This document shows positions 15,135 through 24,996 of a stretch of DNA of 56,472 bases, piece by piece. Source of the DNA: JBGYPP01 sp041838515. Its GTDB lineage: Bacteria; Bacillota; Clostridia; Lachnospirales; Lachnospiraceae. The stretch covers positions 1-56,472 of the forward strand of contig JBGYPP010000029.1 in NCBI GenBank assembly GCA_041838515.1. Reading direction: 5' to 3'. The first letter of the stretch is position 1; each line of letters starts with the position of its first letter. The notes beneath the pieces were generated by a model. That model searched no databases. It saw only the letters and a list, made by a program, of their open reading frames with translations, and was not told where the DNA came from. The position numbers and the translations under genes are program-made.

Positions 15135-16079
15135 ATGAGCATGGGCGCGCAATCATTGGCACAAGGGAAGAAAAAAAGGGATAGCTGGCAAAATACGCTC
15201 CTATATATAAGGCAGCACTGGCAGTTATATGTGATCTTTTTATTGCCGGCCCTGTTTTTGACTCTGTTGTTCCGCTATGTGCCCATGGGAGGCATTTTGA
15301 TAGCCTTTCAGAAGTACAACCCCATACGAGGGGTTTTGGGCAGCCAATGGGTGGGCTTCAAGCATTTTGAGAGGTTTTTGTCATCCCCCAATTTTGCGGA
15401 GTATCTGGTAAACACCCTCAAGCTCAGCGCCTACGGCCTGTTGTGGGGCTTTCCTGTACCCATACTGCTGGCATTTTTGCTCAACCGGATACAGAGCAAG
15501 GGCATAAAAAAGAAGATACAGCTGGTCTTGTATCTGCCAAATTTTATCTCGGTTATCGTGCTTTGCGGTATGGTGCGGATTTTTCTCTCCATAACAGGCC
15601 CCGTCAACCTGCTGCTGGGAACGGATTTGAATTTTATGGCCATGCCGGAGGCCTTTCGCTCCATTTACATTGCCAGCGGCATTTGGCAGGGAGCAGGTTG
15701 GGCATCCATTATGTACACGGCAGCGCTTTCCAATGCCAGCCAGGAGTTGAAAGAGGCGGCCATCATAGATGGGGCGAATATTTTTCAGCAGATCAAGGCG
15801 GTGGAATGGCCGGCTATTAAGGATGTGGTGATTATTCAGTTTATCCTTCAGGCGGGAAATATTATGAGCATAGGCTTTGAGAAAGCCTATGCGCTGCAAA
15901 CAGACTTGAATATGGGTACCTCAGAGATCATCGCCACGTATGTATACAAGAAGGGCCTGCTGGACGGCGATTATAGTTTTTCCACAGCGGTTGGATTGTT
16001 TAATACGGTAGTGAATATCATACTGCTTCTGGTGGTAAACAAGGTCGTAGCCAAGATGAACGATGGCAAGGGCTTGTAG
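15135..16079 (+). CDS. Sugar ABC transporter permease (LplB type)
   Basis: This 314-residue inner-membrane permease has six hydrophobic segments and the EAA loop (ELKEAAIIDGANIFQQIKAVEWP) that contacts the ATPase. The start MSMGAQS at 15135 follows GAAGGGGG; in-frame starts upstream at 15027 and 15093 lack good sites. It pairs with the permease at 16092 and the lipoprotein at 17042. As in many Firmicutes LplB/YtcP systems, no ATPase gene is in the operon, so a shared MsmK-like ATPase is likely. Confidence 0.93.
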   Translation: MSMGAQSLAQGKKKRDSWQNTLLYIRQHWQLYVIFLLPALFLTLLFRYVPMGGILIAFQKYNPIRGVLGSQWVGFKHFERFLSSPNFAEYLVNTLKLSAYGLLWGFPVPILLAFLLNRIQSKGIKKKIQLVLYLPNFISVIVLCGMVRIFLSITGPVNLLLGTDLNFMAMPEAFRSIYIASGIWQGAGWASIMYTAALSNASQELKEAAIIDGANIFQQIKAVEWPAIKDVVIIQFILQAGNIMSIGFEKAYALQTDLNMGTSEIIATYVYKKGLLDGDYSFSTAVGLFNTVVNIILLLVVNKVVAKMNDGKGL

Positions 16080-16091
16080 GGAGGAGGCCAT

Positions 16092-16991
16092 ATGAAAAAA
16101 GGGTTTGGGTTGAGGAGATATTCCTGGCAGGACAAGATGCTGCTTGCCTGCGGATATCTGTTATTGGGCTTGTTTGTCATTGCCATAGTCGTACCAGTGA
16201 TATACATCATCGTGGCATCCTTTATGGATCCGGTAACCCTGCAAAACAAGGGCATTACCTTTAATGTGGAGCATTGGACCTTGACTGCCTATGAGAGGGT
16301 GGTGTCGAATGCGCAGATATGGGTGGGCTTTAGAAACGCTGTCATATATTCCTTGTTATTTACCGCTGTGTCTGTAGGCGTTACTCTTTTGGCCGCCTAT
16401 CCCATGTCCAGGCCGGATTTTAAGGGGAGAAAAATTTTCAATGTAATATTTGTTATTACCATGTTTTTTGGCGGCGGGTTAATACCCACATACTTGCTAA
16501 TCAGCAATCTGGGTATGCTGGACAGTATATGGGCGGTGATCCTGCCTGGGGCCTTCAGCGTATGGAATATGATCATTGCCCGTACCTACTACCAGGGCAT
16601 ACCCAGTGAATTGAGTGAGGCGGCGGAGGTAGACGGGGCCAATGAACTGGTGTACTTCTTTAAAATTCTGCTGCCGGTTTGTACTCCGGTGATAGCTGTA
16701 TTGGCGCTGTGGCAATTCGTAGGTATGTGGAACAGCTACTTTGATGCCATGATCTATCTGAACGATGCGGCCAAACAGCCCTTGCAGTTGGTGCTGCGCT
16801 CTATATTGATACAGAACCAGCCGGATGCGGGTATGATATCCGATATTCAAAGTACTGCCGAGCGTGCGCAGCTGGCAGAACTTTTGAAATATGCAACCAT
16901 TATTATCTCCAGTTTGCCCCTCTTGGTAATGTATCCCTTCTTTCAAAAGTATTTTGATTCAGGCATCATGGCGGGATCCATCAAAGGTTAG
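16092..16991 (+). CDS. Sugar ABC transporter permease (YtcP/LplC type)
   Basis: This 299-residue second permease has six membrane helices and an EAA loop (SELSEAAEVDGANELVYFFKILLPV). The C-terminus (MYPFFQKYFDSGIMAGSIKG) is typical of the family. It starts 12 bases after the first permease with GGGAGGAGG upstream. Together they form the channel for an oligosaccharide. Confidence 0.94.
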   Translation: MKKGFGLRRYSWQDKMLLACGYLLLGLFVIAIVVPVIYIIVASFMDPVTLQNKGITFNVEHWTLTAYERVVSNAQIWVGFRNAVIYSLLFTAVSVGVTLLAAYPMSRPDFKGRKIFNVIFVITMFFGGGLIPTYLLISNLGMLDSIWAVILPGAFSVWNMIIARTYYQGIPSELSEAAEVDGANELVYFFKILLPVCTPVIAVLALWQFVGMWNSYFDAMIYLNDAAKQPLQLVLRSILIQNQPDAGMISDIQSTAERAQLAELLKYATIIISSLPLLVMYPFFQKYFDSGIMAGSIKG

Positions 16992-17041
16992 GAGAGGCGA
17001 TGGAGCTGGGCTGGCAAGCCCGAAAAAAAAAGGAGGAAGCA

Positions 17042-18721
17042 ATGAGAAGCTGGTGTTGGAAAAAGGCCTTATCAAAAGCTGTGGCAGGCGTGTTGGCCGC
17101 CGGCATGGCCCTGTCCCTGACGGCCTGCGGAGGGGGCAATGTGGAGCTCAACAGCGGAGAGCTGCAAGAGGTGGATGTGGCCACTTTGCAATTTCCCTTG
17201 GCGGAAAAGGCCACATTGACGGGTATGACCAGTTACCCGGTGAATACGGAGTCCAATCCGAACAACCGCACGATTTTTAAGCGTCTGCAGGAAAAAACCA
17301 ATGTGGAGATACAGTGGACTGCCATACAAGGGGATCAGTGGGGGGAGAAGATTTCTCTTAGCATGGCAAACCCCAAGACATTGACCGATTTCGTTTTTTC
17401 GGCGGGGTTCTCCGACAATGATCTGCTCAAGTACGCCGACCAGGGCATTATTATTCCCCTGGAAGAGTATATAGACGCATATATGCCCAATCTCAGCGCA
17501 GTATTTGAGAAATATCCGGAATATAGGGCTATGAGCACGGATGCAGATGGCCATATATGGGCGCTGCCTTGGATAGAGCAGTTGGGAGAGGAAAAGACGG
17601 CCATACAGACGGTTGATCATATGAGCTTTATCAACAAAAAATGGCTGGACTTCCTGGGTCTGGAAATGCCCACCACCGTGGAGGAGTTTGAGCAGGTATT
17701 GATCGCATTTAGGGACAACGCCTCGGCTATTCAGTCAGAATTTGGCATTGAGGGCAGCATTATTCCTATGTCCTGCATTGTGAATGATGGAGCTCAAGAT
17801 CCCAGCATACTGATCAATGGATTTGGCGAGGGTTATGGGGATACCGACAAGGGCCGCCATATAGCTGTAACAGATGACTTGAAAGTGATATGCACCTCCA
17901 CCCAGGAGGGGTACAAGAAGGGCATATCTTGGCTGCACTCTCTGTATGCCCAGGGCCTGATCGATCCGGAGGCCTTTACCCAAGAGTGGTCCACCTACGT
18001 ATCTAAGGGTAAGTCCGGCCGCTACGGCGTGTGCTTTACCTGGGATGTGGCCAATATAGACAATCTGGAGGACTGGGTGCCCCTGCCGGCACTGACGGCG
18101 GACACCAGAAATATCACCCCCCAAAATGGTTCCTTTACCAGCGGATTTGACAGGGGACGGTGTGTGGTTACGGCTGTCGCCAAAAATCCCGCCCTGGTTT
18201 GCGCATGGCTGGATCAAATGTATGACCCCTTCCAATCTCCTCAGAACAACTGGGGAACCTACGGAGAGGAAGACGGATTTGACATTTTCGAGCTTAGCCA
18301 AAATTCTAAGGGAGAGCCCATGCTGAAGCATGCGCCCCTGGGAGATGCCTCTCCGGTAGAGGTGAGGGAGGCAGAAGCCGTAGGCGGACCCCTGGCCATA
18401 TTGGATGAGTACTATGATGTATATGTAACCTGCCCGGACGATGCGCAATACCGTTTGGATTGGATCAAGGATATTTATACTCCGGATATGAATACAAAAT
18501 ATGTATACCCCAACGTGTTTATGTCCGCTGAGGATACCGAGAGTCTGGCAACGCTGCAGCCTGACATACAAAAAACCATCAATGCCTACAAATCTGAATG
18601 GATAATGAATGGCTTTACCGATGCGGACTGGGATAAGTACATACAAGAGTTGGAAGATTATGACCTGGAGGCCTATCTGGGCGTATTCCAAAAGTACTTG
18701 GACGCATTTTATGCAAAATAG
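17042..18721 (+). CDS. Extracellular sugar-binding lipoprotein of the ABC importer
   Basis: This 559-residue protein has a signal peptide ending in the lipobox LTAC (C29), followed by a Gly-rich spacer, so it is a membrane-tethered lipoprotein. The large family 1-like binding domain (TNVEIQWTAIQGDQWGEKISL near the start) fits LipO/YtcQ-type oligosaccharide binders, which are longer than most. ATG 17042 is set by AGGAGG; the open frame begins at 17000. Genetic linkage to a GH32 enzyme suggests a fructan-type ligand. Confidence 0.92.
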   Translation: MRSWCWKKALSKAVAGVLAAGMALSLTACGGGNVELNSGELQEVDVATLQFPLAEKATLTGMTSYPVNTESNPNNRTIFKRLQEKTNVEIQWTAIQGDQWGEKISLSMANPKTLTDFVFSAGFSDNDLLKYADQGIIIPLEEYIDAYMPNLSAVFEKYPEYRAMSTDADGHIWALPWIEQLGEEKTAIQTVDHMSFINKKWLDFLGLEMPTTVEEFEQVLIAFRDNASAIQSEFGIEGSIIPMSCIVNDGAQDPSILINGFGEGYGDTDKGRHIAVTDDLKVICTSTQEGYKKGISWLHSLYAQGLIDPEAFTQEWSTYVSKGKSGRYGVCFTWDVANIDNLEDWVPLPALTADTRNITPQNGSFTSGFDRGRCVVTAVAKNPALVCAWLDQMYDPFQSPQNNWGTYGEEDGFDIFELSQNSKGEPMLKHAPLGDASPVEVREAEAVGGPLAILDEYYDVYVTCPDDAQYRLDWIKDIYTPDMNTKYVYPNVFMSAEDTESLATLQPDIQKTINAYKSEWIMNGFTDADWDKYIQELEDYDLEAYLGVFQKYLDAFYAK

Positions 18722-18763
18722 GGAAACAATTCCAGCTTGAAAAGCTGTAAAAGGAGGGTGAAG

Positions 18764-20260
18764 ATGCGCCACACTTTGAGTGAGGCCCGGGAGTATGAAG
18801 AGAGGGCCGAGAAGAGTATACACGAAAAGGAGAGGCCTGTTTTTCACCTATCTCCTAGAACAGGTTGGATGAATGATCCCAACGGATTCTCCTTTTATAA
18901 AGGAGAGTACCATCTCTTCTACCAATATTACCCTTATGAACCCTATTGGGGGCCCATGCACTGGGGCCATGCAGTGAGCAAGGATCTGATCCGATGGGAA
19001 TACCTGCCCGCCGCGCTGGCCCCGGACCGGCCCTATGACAAGGATGGATGCTTTTCCGGAGGCGCCGTGGCGCTTCCGGATGGCAGACAGCTGTTGATGT
19101 ATACAGCGGTGAGAAGGGTGGAGCAGGAGGACGGCAGCTTTCGAGATGAGCAGACCCAGTGCCTGGCCATAGGTGACGGCAGGGATTACGAAAAATATGA
19201 AAACAATCCCGTTTTGGATGAAAAGGATATCCCCGAGGGCTGCAGCAAGGCAGATTTTCGAGATCCAAAGCTTTGGAAAAATCCGGATGGGAGCTATCAG
19301 TGCCTGGTGGTCAACAGGGCGGCTGACGGCAGCGGGCAGATATTGTTGTATTCCAGTCCTGATGGATTTTCCTGGGCGTTTCAATGCATAGTCAAGGAAA
19401 ACCGGCACCGTTTCGGCGTTATGTGGGAGTGTCCGGATATGTTCCGCATAGACGGAAAGTTCGTCCTTATCTGCAGTCCCATGGATATGCTGGCTGAGGG
19501 TTGGGAGTTTGAAAATGGAAACGGCACCATAGGCTTTGTCGGCGGATTTGACGATAAGGCCGGCTGCTTTCTGGAGGAAGGTTATCAGGCCTTGGATTAT
19601 GGCATTGACTTCTACGCACCCCAAACCGTATATACGCCGGACGGGCGGGTGGTGATGATAGCCTGGATGCAGAATTGGGATACCAGCCGTCTGCACGGCC
19701 CGGAAACCCCTTGGTTTGGACAGATGACCACGCCCAGGGAGTTGTACCTGCGGGAGGGGCGCATTATACAAAAGCCCATCCGGGAACTGGAGAGCCTGCG
19801 GTGCAATAGGACGGCGTACAGCCATGTAGAGCTTGAGGGTGGTTTGGAGCTGGAGGGCATACGGGGCAGGAGTTTGGATTTGGAGATAGAGATAGCTCCG
19901 GCCCAGGATCAGCCCATGTACCGGGAATTTGCCCTGCGTTTTGCCCAGGATAGCCGTTTCTATACGGAAATCCAATTTCGCCCCTACGAATCTGTGCTGA
20001 GGCTGAATAGACGGTACTCCGGAACCCGCCGGGCAGCCCATCACCAGAGGGAGTGCCAGATCCGCAGACAGGAGGGGCGCATCAAGCTACGCCTGCTCCT
20101 GGATCGCTTTAGCGCTGAGATATTCATCAATGATGGTGAACAGGTAATGACCACTACTATATACACCGATATAGCCTCTGAGGGGATTTCCTTTGTGGCC
20201 GACGGACAGTTGCGCATGGAATTGGTCAAATATGACCTGGTGAAGACAGCGCAGAATTAG
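18764..20260 (+). CDS. Glycoside hydrolase family 32 (sucrose/fructan fructosidase)
   Basis: This 498-residue enzyme cleaves beta-fructosyl bonds. The three hallmark motifs are present: WMNDPNG with nucleophile D38, FRDP with transition-state stabiliser D167, and ECPD with acid/base E222. The five-bladed propeller is followed by a C-terminal beta-sandwich with FSAEIFINDGEQVMTTTIY. No signal peptide is present, so imported sugar is cleaved in the cytoplasm. It has AAGGAGG upstream of ATG 18764 and ends the operon before a strong terminator. Sucrose, sucrose-phosphate and short levan/inulin oligomers are all possible substrates. Confidence 0.95.
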   Translation: MRHTLSEAREYEERAEKSIHEKERPVFHLSPRTGWMNDPNGFSFYKGEYHLFYQYYPYEPYWGPMHWGHAVSKDLIRWEYLPAALAPDRPYDKDGCFSGGAVALPDGRQLLMYTAVRRVEQEDGSFRDEQTQCLAIGDGRDYEKYENNPVLDEKDIPEGCSKADFRDPKLWKNPDGSYQCLVVNRAADGSGQILLYSSPDGFSWAFQCIVKENRHRFGVMWECPDMFRIDGKFVLICSPMDMLAEGWEFENGNGTIGFVGGFDDKAGCFLEEGYQALDYGIDFYAPQTVYTPDGRVVMIAWMQNWDTSRLHGPETPWFGQMTTPRELYLREGRIIQKPIRELESLRCNRTAYSHVELEGGLELEGIRGRSLDLEIEIAPAQDQPMYREFALRFAQDSRFYTEIQFRPYESVLRLNRRYSGTRRAAHHQRECQIRRQEGRIKLRLLLDRFSAEIFINDGEQVMTTTIYTDIASEGISFVADGQLRMELVKYDLVKTAQN

Positions 20261-20315
20261 ACCGCAGAGCGCATGGCCTTGGAGGACATGGCTAGGAACG
20301 TGGGAGATGTGGAAA

Positions 20316-20369
20316 TAAAAAAGGGATTTGCCTCTAGGCAGCCATAGGCCTGGGGGCAAATCTCTTTTT
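20316..20369 (+). terminator. Rho-independent terminator of the importer/GH32 operon
   Basis: A long stem pairs GGGATTTGCC..TAGGC with GCCT..GGCAAATCTC around a short loop and ends in TTTTT. A short open frame over it (from 20272) looks incidental. Confidence 0.8.
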
Positions 20370-20393
20370 GCTTGGGAGGAAATGCGCTATAAT
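20365..20393 (+). promoter_or_regulatory. Possible promoter of the glycan cassette
   Basis: TATAAT at 20388-20393 is a perfect -10 box. The -35 position (TTTTTG, 20365-20370) is weak and overlaps the terminator tail. Confidence 0.4.
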
Positions 20394-20423
20394 GAGATAT
20401 TAAGGTAAACAGAGGTGCAATGC

Positions 20424-21284
20424 ATGGAGCAAAATACCAGGAAGGGGGCAGGATCCCCCGGCCGCACAAGGGGCTTGGCAGCCTTGGCCGCAGCCGTTTT
20501 GTGGCTGGCGGCTGGAGGGTGGTTATTCCTGGCCGGAGAGGGCAGGGTGGGCGCAACGCCCGTACCCCGGGTGCTGGTCTTTGGCGACAGCATACAGGCC
20601 CGGGAGGAGGCGGCCAGCATATCTGCCATATTGGAGGAGATGACTGGCTGGGAGGTGGGCAATGCGGCATTTGGCGGCAGTGCCATGGCCAGGTTTGATC
20701 CGGACTGGGATGAGGGCAAGGCCATGGATCAGCTCTCTATGGTCAGTCTGGCCCGCTCCATTGCGGCCGGGGATTTTTCTGTACAAAAGAACCTGCATAT
20801 CACAGACAATGCCACGGAGTACTTTGGCGAGAGGGTGGAGTACCTCTCCCAGGTGGATGTTTCCCGTGTGGAGTGGGTGGTCATAGCCCATGGAGTCAAT
20901 GATTACCACAGCAATACGCCCTTGGAAATCCTTGGGCAGCCCCAGCACAGCTGCAGCTATGCCGGAGCCCTGCGGCGCAGCGTGCAGTTCCTGCGGGAGA
21001 AAAATGCCCGTCTGCGTATCTTGCTGGCCGGGCCTCTGTACAGCTGGTATCCCCACAGGGGTAGTACGGGAGAGGATCCCAATGGCCTGGGCCTGACCCT
21101 GGAGGATTACAGGGATAAGATGCAGGAGGTGGCAAGGGAGCTGGGCGTAGAATTTTTGGATCAATATGCGCTGTTGGATAGACAGGCCCAGTGGCAGACC
21201 TATACCTTGGATGGGCTGCATCTGAACCAGGAGGGAAAGGCCTTGGTGGCCGCTGCCTGGAAACAGGTGTTACAGGGTAAGTAA
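20424..21284 (+). CDS. Membrane-anchored SGNH/GDSL-type hydrolase
   Basis: This 286-residue protein has one N-terminal helix (about 17-38) that places the catalytic domain outside the membrane. Block I VFGDSI (nucleophile S56), the GVND block (AHGVNDY) and the C-terminal D-x-x-H (LDGLHLN) form the SGNH catalytic set. Such enzymes add or remove acetyl groups on sugars. An AT3 acyltransferase gene 2.5 kb downstream in the same cassette makes a split acetylation pair likely. The start at 20424 follows AGAGGT; a GTG at 20415 is an alternative. Confidence 0.87.
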   Translation: MEQNTRKGAGSPGRTRGLAALAAAVLWLAAGGWLFLAGEGRVGATPVPRVLVFGDSIQAREEAASISAILEEMTGWEVGNAAFGGSAMARFDPDWDEGKAMDQLSMVSLARSIAAGDFSVQKNLHITDNATEYFGERVEYLSQVDVSRVEWVVIAHGVNDYHSNTPLEILGQPQHSCSYAGALRRSVQFLREKNARLRILLAGPLYSWYPHRGSTGEDPNGLGLTLEDYRDKMQEVARELGVEFLDQYALLDRQAQWQTYTLDGLHLNQEGKALVAAAWKQVLQGK

Positions 21285-21314
21285 TATTTTCCGGCAAAGG
21301 AGTCAGGATATACG

Positions 21315-22889
21315 GTGAGCGGATGGGAGAGAGCCATAGAACAGTGGCTGCATGGGAGAAAACAAAGTTGGAGCCGGGCTTGGCGGAACAGGGGAAAATA
21401 TGTGCTGTTGGGAGCGCTGGCTGTGGGCCTGCTCTGCCATATGCCGGCTATGCTGTCGGATATACCCAACCACGACGGGCTGGACAGCATGTATTTTGAC
21501 CAGAATATGGTGCGATCCGGGAGATTTTTCCTGATTGTGGCCTGCGGCCTCTCCGGATTTTATACGCTGCCCTGGCTGATAGGCGTTTTGGCGTTGATCT
21601 GGTTGGGATTAGCGGCCTGGATGCTGGCAGATTTCTTGGAGTTGCGCCGGCCGGCCTCCCTGTTTTTGTGCGGCGCCTTTCTGGCGGCCTTTCCCTCTAT
21701 GGCCTCCGGCTTTGCCTATGTATTCACGCTGGACGGATATATGCTGGGGCTGCTCCTGGCGGTGTCTGCGGCCTTTCTGGCGGAGAAAGGGGGGAGGAGG
21801 CTATGGGCGGCCATGCTCTGCCTGGCCTTGAGCCTGGGGGTGTATCAGGCATATATATCCTTTGTGCTGTTGATGGGACTGTACGCCCTGGCCCGCGCCG
21901 CCATACAAAAGGGGCCTAGGGGCGGACTTGTGGTGGCAGCGCGCTTTGGCCTGCTGGGGCTGGGCGGCGCCGGTATGTACTGGCTGCTGCTGCAGGCTAT
22001 GCTGGCCTTGCAAGGCAAGGATTTGGACACATATCAGGGGATACAGTCGGCCGGAAGCAAGGGGCTGGGGCATCTGGCGGATCCGGTCTTTTGGCGGTTG
22101 GTATATGGGGATTTCCTGGGATTCTTTTTTCATTCAGGCATAGCCATACCTCAGGTATTTGCTTTGGGAGCCGTAGCTCTGCTCCTGAGTCTGCTGTTGT
22201 TGCTGGGGCATCTGCGGGCCAGAGGACAGAGGAGGCCTGCGGCTCTCTGGGTTTTGTGTTTGTTGCTCTGTCTTTCGGCTCTGCCCTTAGCCGCCAACGG
22301 TATATTGGCCATATCCCCCCAGCTCCATTATCATATGCTGATGCGCCACCAATATGCCTTATTCCCCCTTTTCGCTCTGGCTGTGCTGGAGAAGGATAGG
22401 GCGGATATGCAAGGGCTTTGGCTTCGCATCCTCTATGGGCTGGGCCTTGTTAGTCTGGGGATATGGCTGTGGAGTTATGTGGTTTTGGATAATGTAGCTT
22501 ATGGAAATTGGCAGAAAAAATACGAAAAAACCTATGCCTACTGTCTGCGCCTGCTGGACCGCATAGAGCAGCATCCGGATTATGTGGCGGGCATGCCCAT
22601 AGCCATGGTGGGCGTGGTGGGGGAGGAGTCCTACCCTTTAACGGATATCACCGGAGAGCATACGGCACCCATGCTGGGCATACAGGGGGATTGGCTGCTG
22701 TATAGGGGGGATAATTACAGGGAGTTTATGCGGCATTATCTGGGCGCCAGTCTGCATATCCTGCCGCCGGAGGCCATGAAGGAGATGTATTATGACCCCA
22801 GGTACAGGCGTATGGGCAGCTTTCCCGCTGAGGACTCCTTACAGGTGATAGACGGCATAATGTATATCAAGACGGAAAATAGAGAGTAG
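21315..22889 (+). CDS. GtrII-type membrane glucosyltransferase (copy 1)
   Basis: This 524-residue protein has about ten membrane helices. Its first extracytoplasmic loop holds DIPNHDGLDSMYFDQNMVRSG followed by RFF, matching the acidic, G-R-rich loop of GtrII (O-antigen glucosyl transferase) proteins. These GT-C enzymes use undecaprenyl-phosphate-sugar on the outer face of the membrane. The GtrB-type donor synthase is encoded next. The start is a GTG (21315) with AGGA upstream. A paralogue lies at 37822. Confidence 0.8.
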   Translation: MSGWERAIEQWLHGRKQSWSRAWRNRGKYVLLGALAVGLLCHMPAMLSDIPNHDGLDSMYFDQNMVRSGRFFLIVACGLSGFYTLPWLIGVLALIWLGLAAWMLADFLELRRPASLFLCGAFLAAFPSMASGFAYVFTLDGYMLGLLLAVSAAFLAEKGGRRLWAAMLCLALSLGVYQAYISFVLLMGLYALARAAIQKGPRGGLVVAARFGLLGLGGAGMYWLLLQAMLALQGKDLDTYQGIQSAGSKGLGHLADPVFWRLVYGDFLGFFFHSGIAIPQVFALGAVALLLSLLLLLGHLRARGQRRPAALWVLCLLLCLSALPLAANGILAISPQLHYHMLMRHQYALFPLFALAVLEKDRADMQGLWLRILYGLGLVSLGIWLWSYVVLDNVAYGNWQKKYEKTYAYCLRLLDRIEQHPDYVAGMPIAMVGVVGEESYPLTDITGEHTAPMLGIQGDWLLYRGDNYREFMRHYLGASLHILPPEAMKEMYYDPRYRRMGSFPAEDSLQVIDGIMYIKTENRE

Positions 22890-22902
22890 AGGAGGTTGGG
22901 GC

Positions 22903-23820
22903 ATGGCCAAGTTGTCCATAGTACTGCCCGCATTCAATGAGGAGGCCGGCATACAGTATGTGGCGCAGACCTTGCAGGCCACTCTGGAGCAGGCGGGTAT
23001 AGATTATGAGCTGGTTTTCGTGGATGACGGCTCCAAGGATGATACTTATGCCAGGGTGCGGGAGCTGGCCGGGGCTGATGCGCGTATCCGGGGCCTGTCC
23101 TTTAGCCGGAATTTTGGAAAGGAGGCGGCAATCTTTGCCGGGCTGGCCAAGGCATCCGGGGATGCGGTGGTGGTCATGGATGCAGATTTGCAGCATCCCC
23201 CCCAAACCATTTTGGAGATGTGGAAACGATGGCAGGATGGGTATGAGGTGGTGGAGGGCATTAAGAGCCAGAGGGGCAGGGAGAGCGCTGGCTATGGCCT
23301 GTCAGCCCGCCTGTTCTACTGGCTGATGAGCCGTCTGATGAAGATGGATATGCGCTCCTCCTCGGACTTCAAATTGCTGGATAGAAAGGTGGTGGAGGCA
23401 CTGCTGGCGCTGCCTGAGAGGAATACCTTTTTCCGGGCATTGAGCTTCTGGGTGGGATTTCGCACGACGACGGTGGAGTACCAGGTGGAGGCCAGGGCCT
23501 TTGGGGCCAGCAAATGGTCCCTGGGTGCCTTGGTGCGATACGCCCTGACCAATGTCAGCTCCTTTAGCACACTTCCCTTGCAGGGGATAACGCTGCTGGG
23601 CATATTGACCATCATGGTCAGTCTGGTCATGGGAGCGCAGACCCTTTGGCGCTATGCCCGGGGCAATTCTGTGGAGGGATTTACCACTGTTATACTGCTG
23701 CTGCTGATACTGGGCGGCCTGGTCATGGTCAGTCTGGGCATTATAGGCCACTATCTGGCCAAGATTTATGAAGAGGTCAAGCGCAGGCCGCGCTATATCA
23801 TAAGGGAAAGCACCCAGTAG
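22903..23820 (+). CDS. GtrB/DPM1-type family 2 glycosyltransferase
   Basis: This 305-residue protein has a GT-A domain (SIVLPAFNEEAGI, VFVDDGSKDDT, VVMDADLQHPP) and two C-terminal membrane helices (about 225-247 and 260-285). The amphipathic ending (KIYEEVKRRPRYIIRES) is typical of GtrB. It should make polyprenyl-phosphate-glucose (or a similar sugar) inside the membrane for the adjacent GtrII enzyme. AGGAGG is ten bases upstream. No separate GtrA flippase gene is visible. Confidence 0.92.
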   Translation: MAKLSIVLPAFNEEAGIQYVAQTLQATLEQAGIDYELVFVDDGSKDDTYARVRELAGADARIRGLSFSRNFGKEAAIFAGLAKASGDAVVVMDADLQHPPQTILEMWKRWQDGYEVVEGIKSQRGRESAGYGLSARLFYWLMSRLMKMDMRSSSDFKLLDRKVVEALLALPERNTFFRALSFWVGFRTTTVEYQVEARAFGASKWSLGALVRYALTNVSSFSTLPLQGITLLGILTIMVSLVMGAQTLWRYARGNSVEGFTTVILLLLILGGLVMVSLGIIGHYLAKIYEEVKRRPRYIIRESTQ

Positions 23821-23841
23821 CCTGGGAGGCGGGGAGAAGCT

Positions 23842-24996
23842 ATGGGCCGTAGTGAGGGCAGTCAAAGACAATTGCATATGGAATTGCTGCGGGTATTGTC
23901 CATGTGTATGATCGTGGGTCTGCACCTGCTCTCTAAGGGCGGTATTTTGGCGGATCTGGCGGGAGGGGATTGGGGGGCTTGGCAGCCGCTATACTGGGCG
24001 TTGGAGGCGCTGTGCCTGGCCAGTGTCAATGTCTTTGCGCTGTTTACCGGGTATTACGGAGGGGTCAGCCCTTTCCGCAGCAAAAAGGCGCTGGCCCTAT
24101 GGGCGCAGATCCTTTTTTACTCCCTGGGTACGGCTCTGGTGTTCTGGCTGGCCGGGGCATTGCCTTCCCAGGCAGCGGATACCTACCATTGGCTGCACTA
24201 TCTCTTTCCCGTGCAAATGCGGCATTATTGGTTTGCCACCGCCTATGTGGCGCTGTATCTGTTCACCCCCTTTTTGGAGGCTGCGCTGGCGCGAATGCCC
24301 AGGCAGGCGCTGTATGCGGCAACGGCTTTACTTTTGCTGTTTTACTCCGTGATAAAGAGCCTGCTGCCGGTGCGGCTGGAGATAGACAGCCTGGGATATG
24401 ACTGGAGCTGGCTGCTCTGCGTATACCTGGTGGGTGCCTGTCTGCGGCGATGGGAGGGGGAGGACGCCTCCTCTGTGGCCGGCCGATGGTGGGTCAGGAT
24501 GCAGGCCTGGGGATTTTGCTGGTATCTCTTTTGCAGTGCTGGGATTTTTGGCCTGTGGATGCTGAATAGGCTGGTGTTCCTGCGCTGGGGGTGGATGGGG
24601 GAGTATTTTCCCGTCCTCTCCGGATACAATCATGTTTTGAATTTGGCGTCCTCTTGCGGCCTGTTTTGCGGGTTTTTAGGCTTGAGAGTCCCAGCCTCCT
24701 GGGGCCGTTGGATACTGCCGGCCGGCGCCTCCGCCCTAGGCGTGTACCTGCTCCATGAGCATATACTGCTGCGCTATCGATGGCCGGTGTGGCTGGGTGT
24801 GGAGGCCGGCTGGCGGCTGTGGCTGGCGCCCCTGCAGATAGGTGTCGTCTACCTGGCTGGCATGGCGGTGGAAGCCCTGCGGCGGCGGCTCTTTATTCTG
24901 GCGGGCAGTCTGCCTGTGTGCCGGAGGATGGGAGGCTGGCTGGAAAGGCTGGATGCGGCTATAAGAGCTGGAGGGCGCGCAGATGAAAAAAAATAG
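23842..24996 (+). CDS. AT3 (OafA/WecH-type) membrane acyltransferase
   Basis: This 384-residue protein has about ten helices and the acyltransferase-3 features MELLRVLSMCMIVGLHL near the start (R and H residues on helix 1) and GVYLLHEHILLRYRWPVW near the end. These enzymes pass acetyl groups across the membrane onto surface sugars. It carries no SGNH domain of its own; the separate SGNH gene at 20424 may complete the reaction. Its stop overlaps the next start by 14 bases. Confidence 0.88.
   Translation: MGRSEGSQRQLHMELLRVLSMCMIVGLHLLSKGGILADLAGGDWGAWQPLYWALEALCLASVNVFALFTGYYGGVSPFRSKKALALWAQILFYSLGTALVFWLAGALPSQAADTYHWLHYLFPVQMRHYWFATAYVALYLFTPFLEAALARMPRQALYAATALLLLFYSVIKSLLPVRLEIDSLGYDWSWLLCVYLVGACLRRWEGEDASSVAGRWWVRMQAWGFCWYLFCSAGIFGLWMLNRLVFLRWGWMGEYFPVLSGYNHVLNLASSCGLFCGFLGLRVPASWGRWILPAGASALGVYLLHEHILLRYRWPVWLGVEAGWRLWLAPLQIGVVYLAGMAVEALRRRLFILAGSLPVCRRMGGWLERLDAAIRAGGRADEKK

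Noticed and set aside
20272..20346. A 24-codon frame after the GH32 gene (MALEDMARNVGDVEIKKGFA...).
   Set aside because: It has no good ribosome site and runs through the terminator stem.
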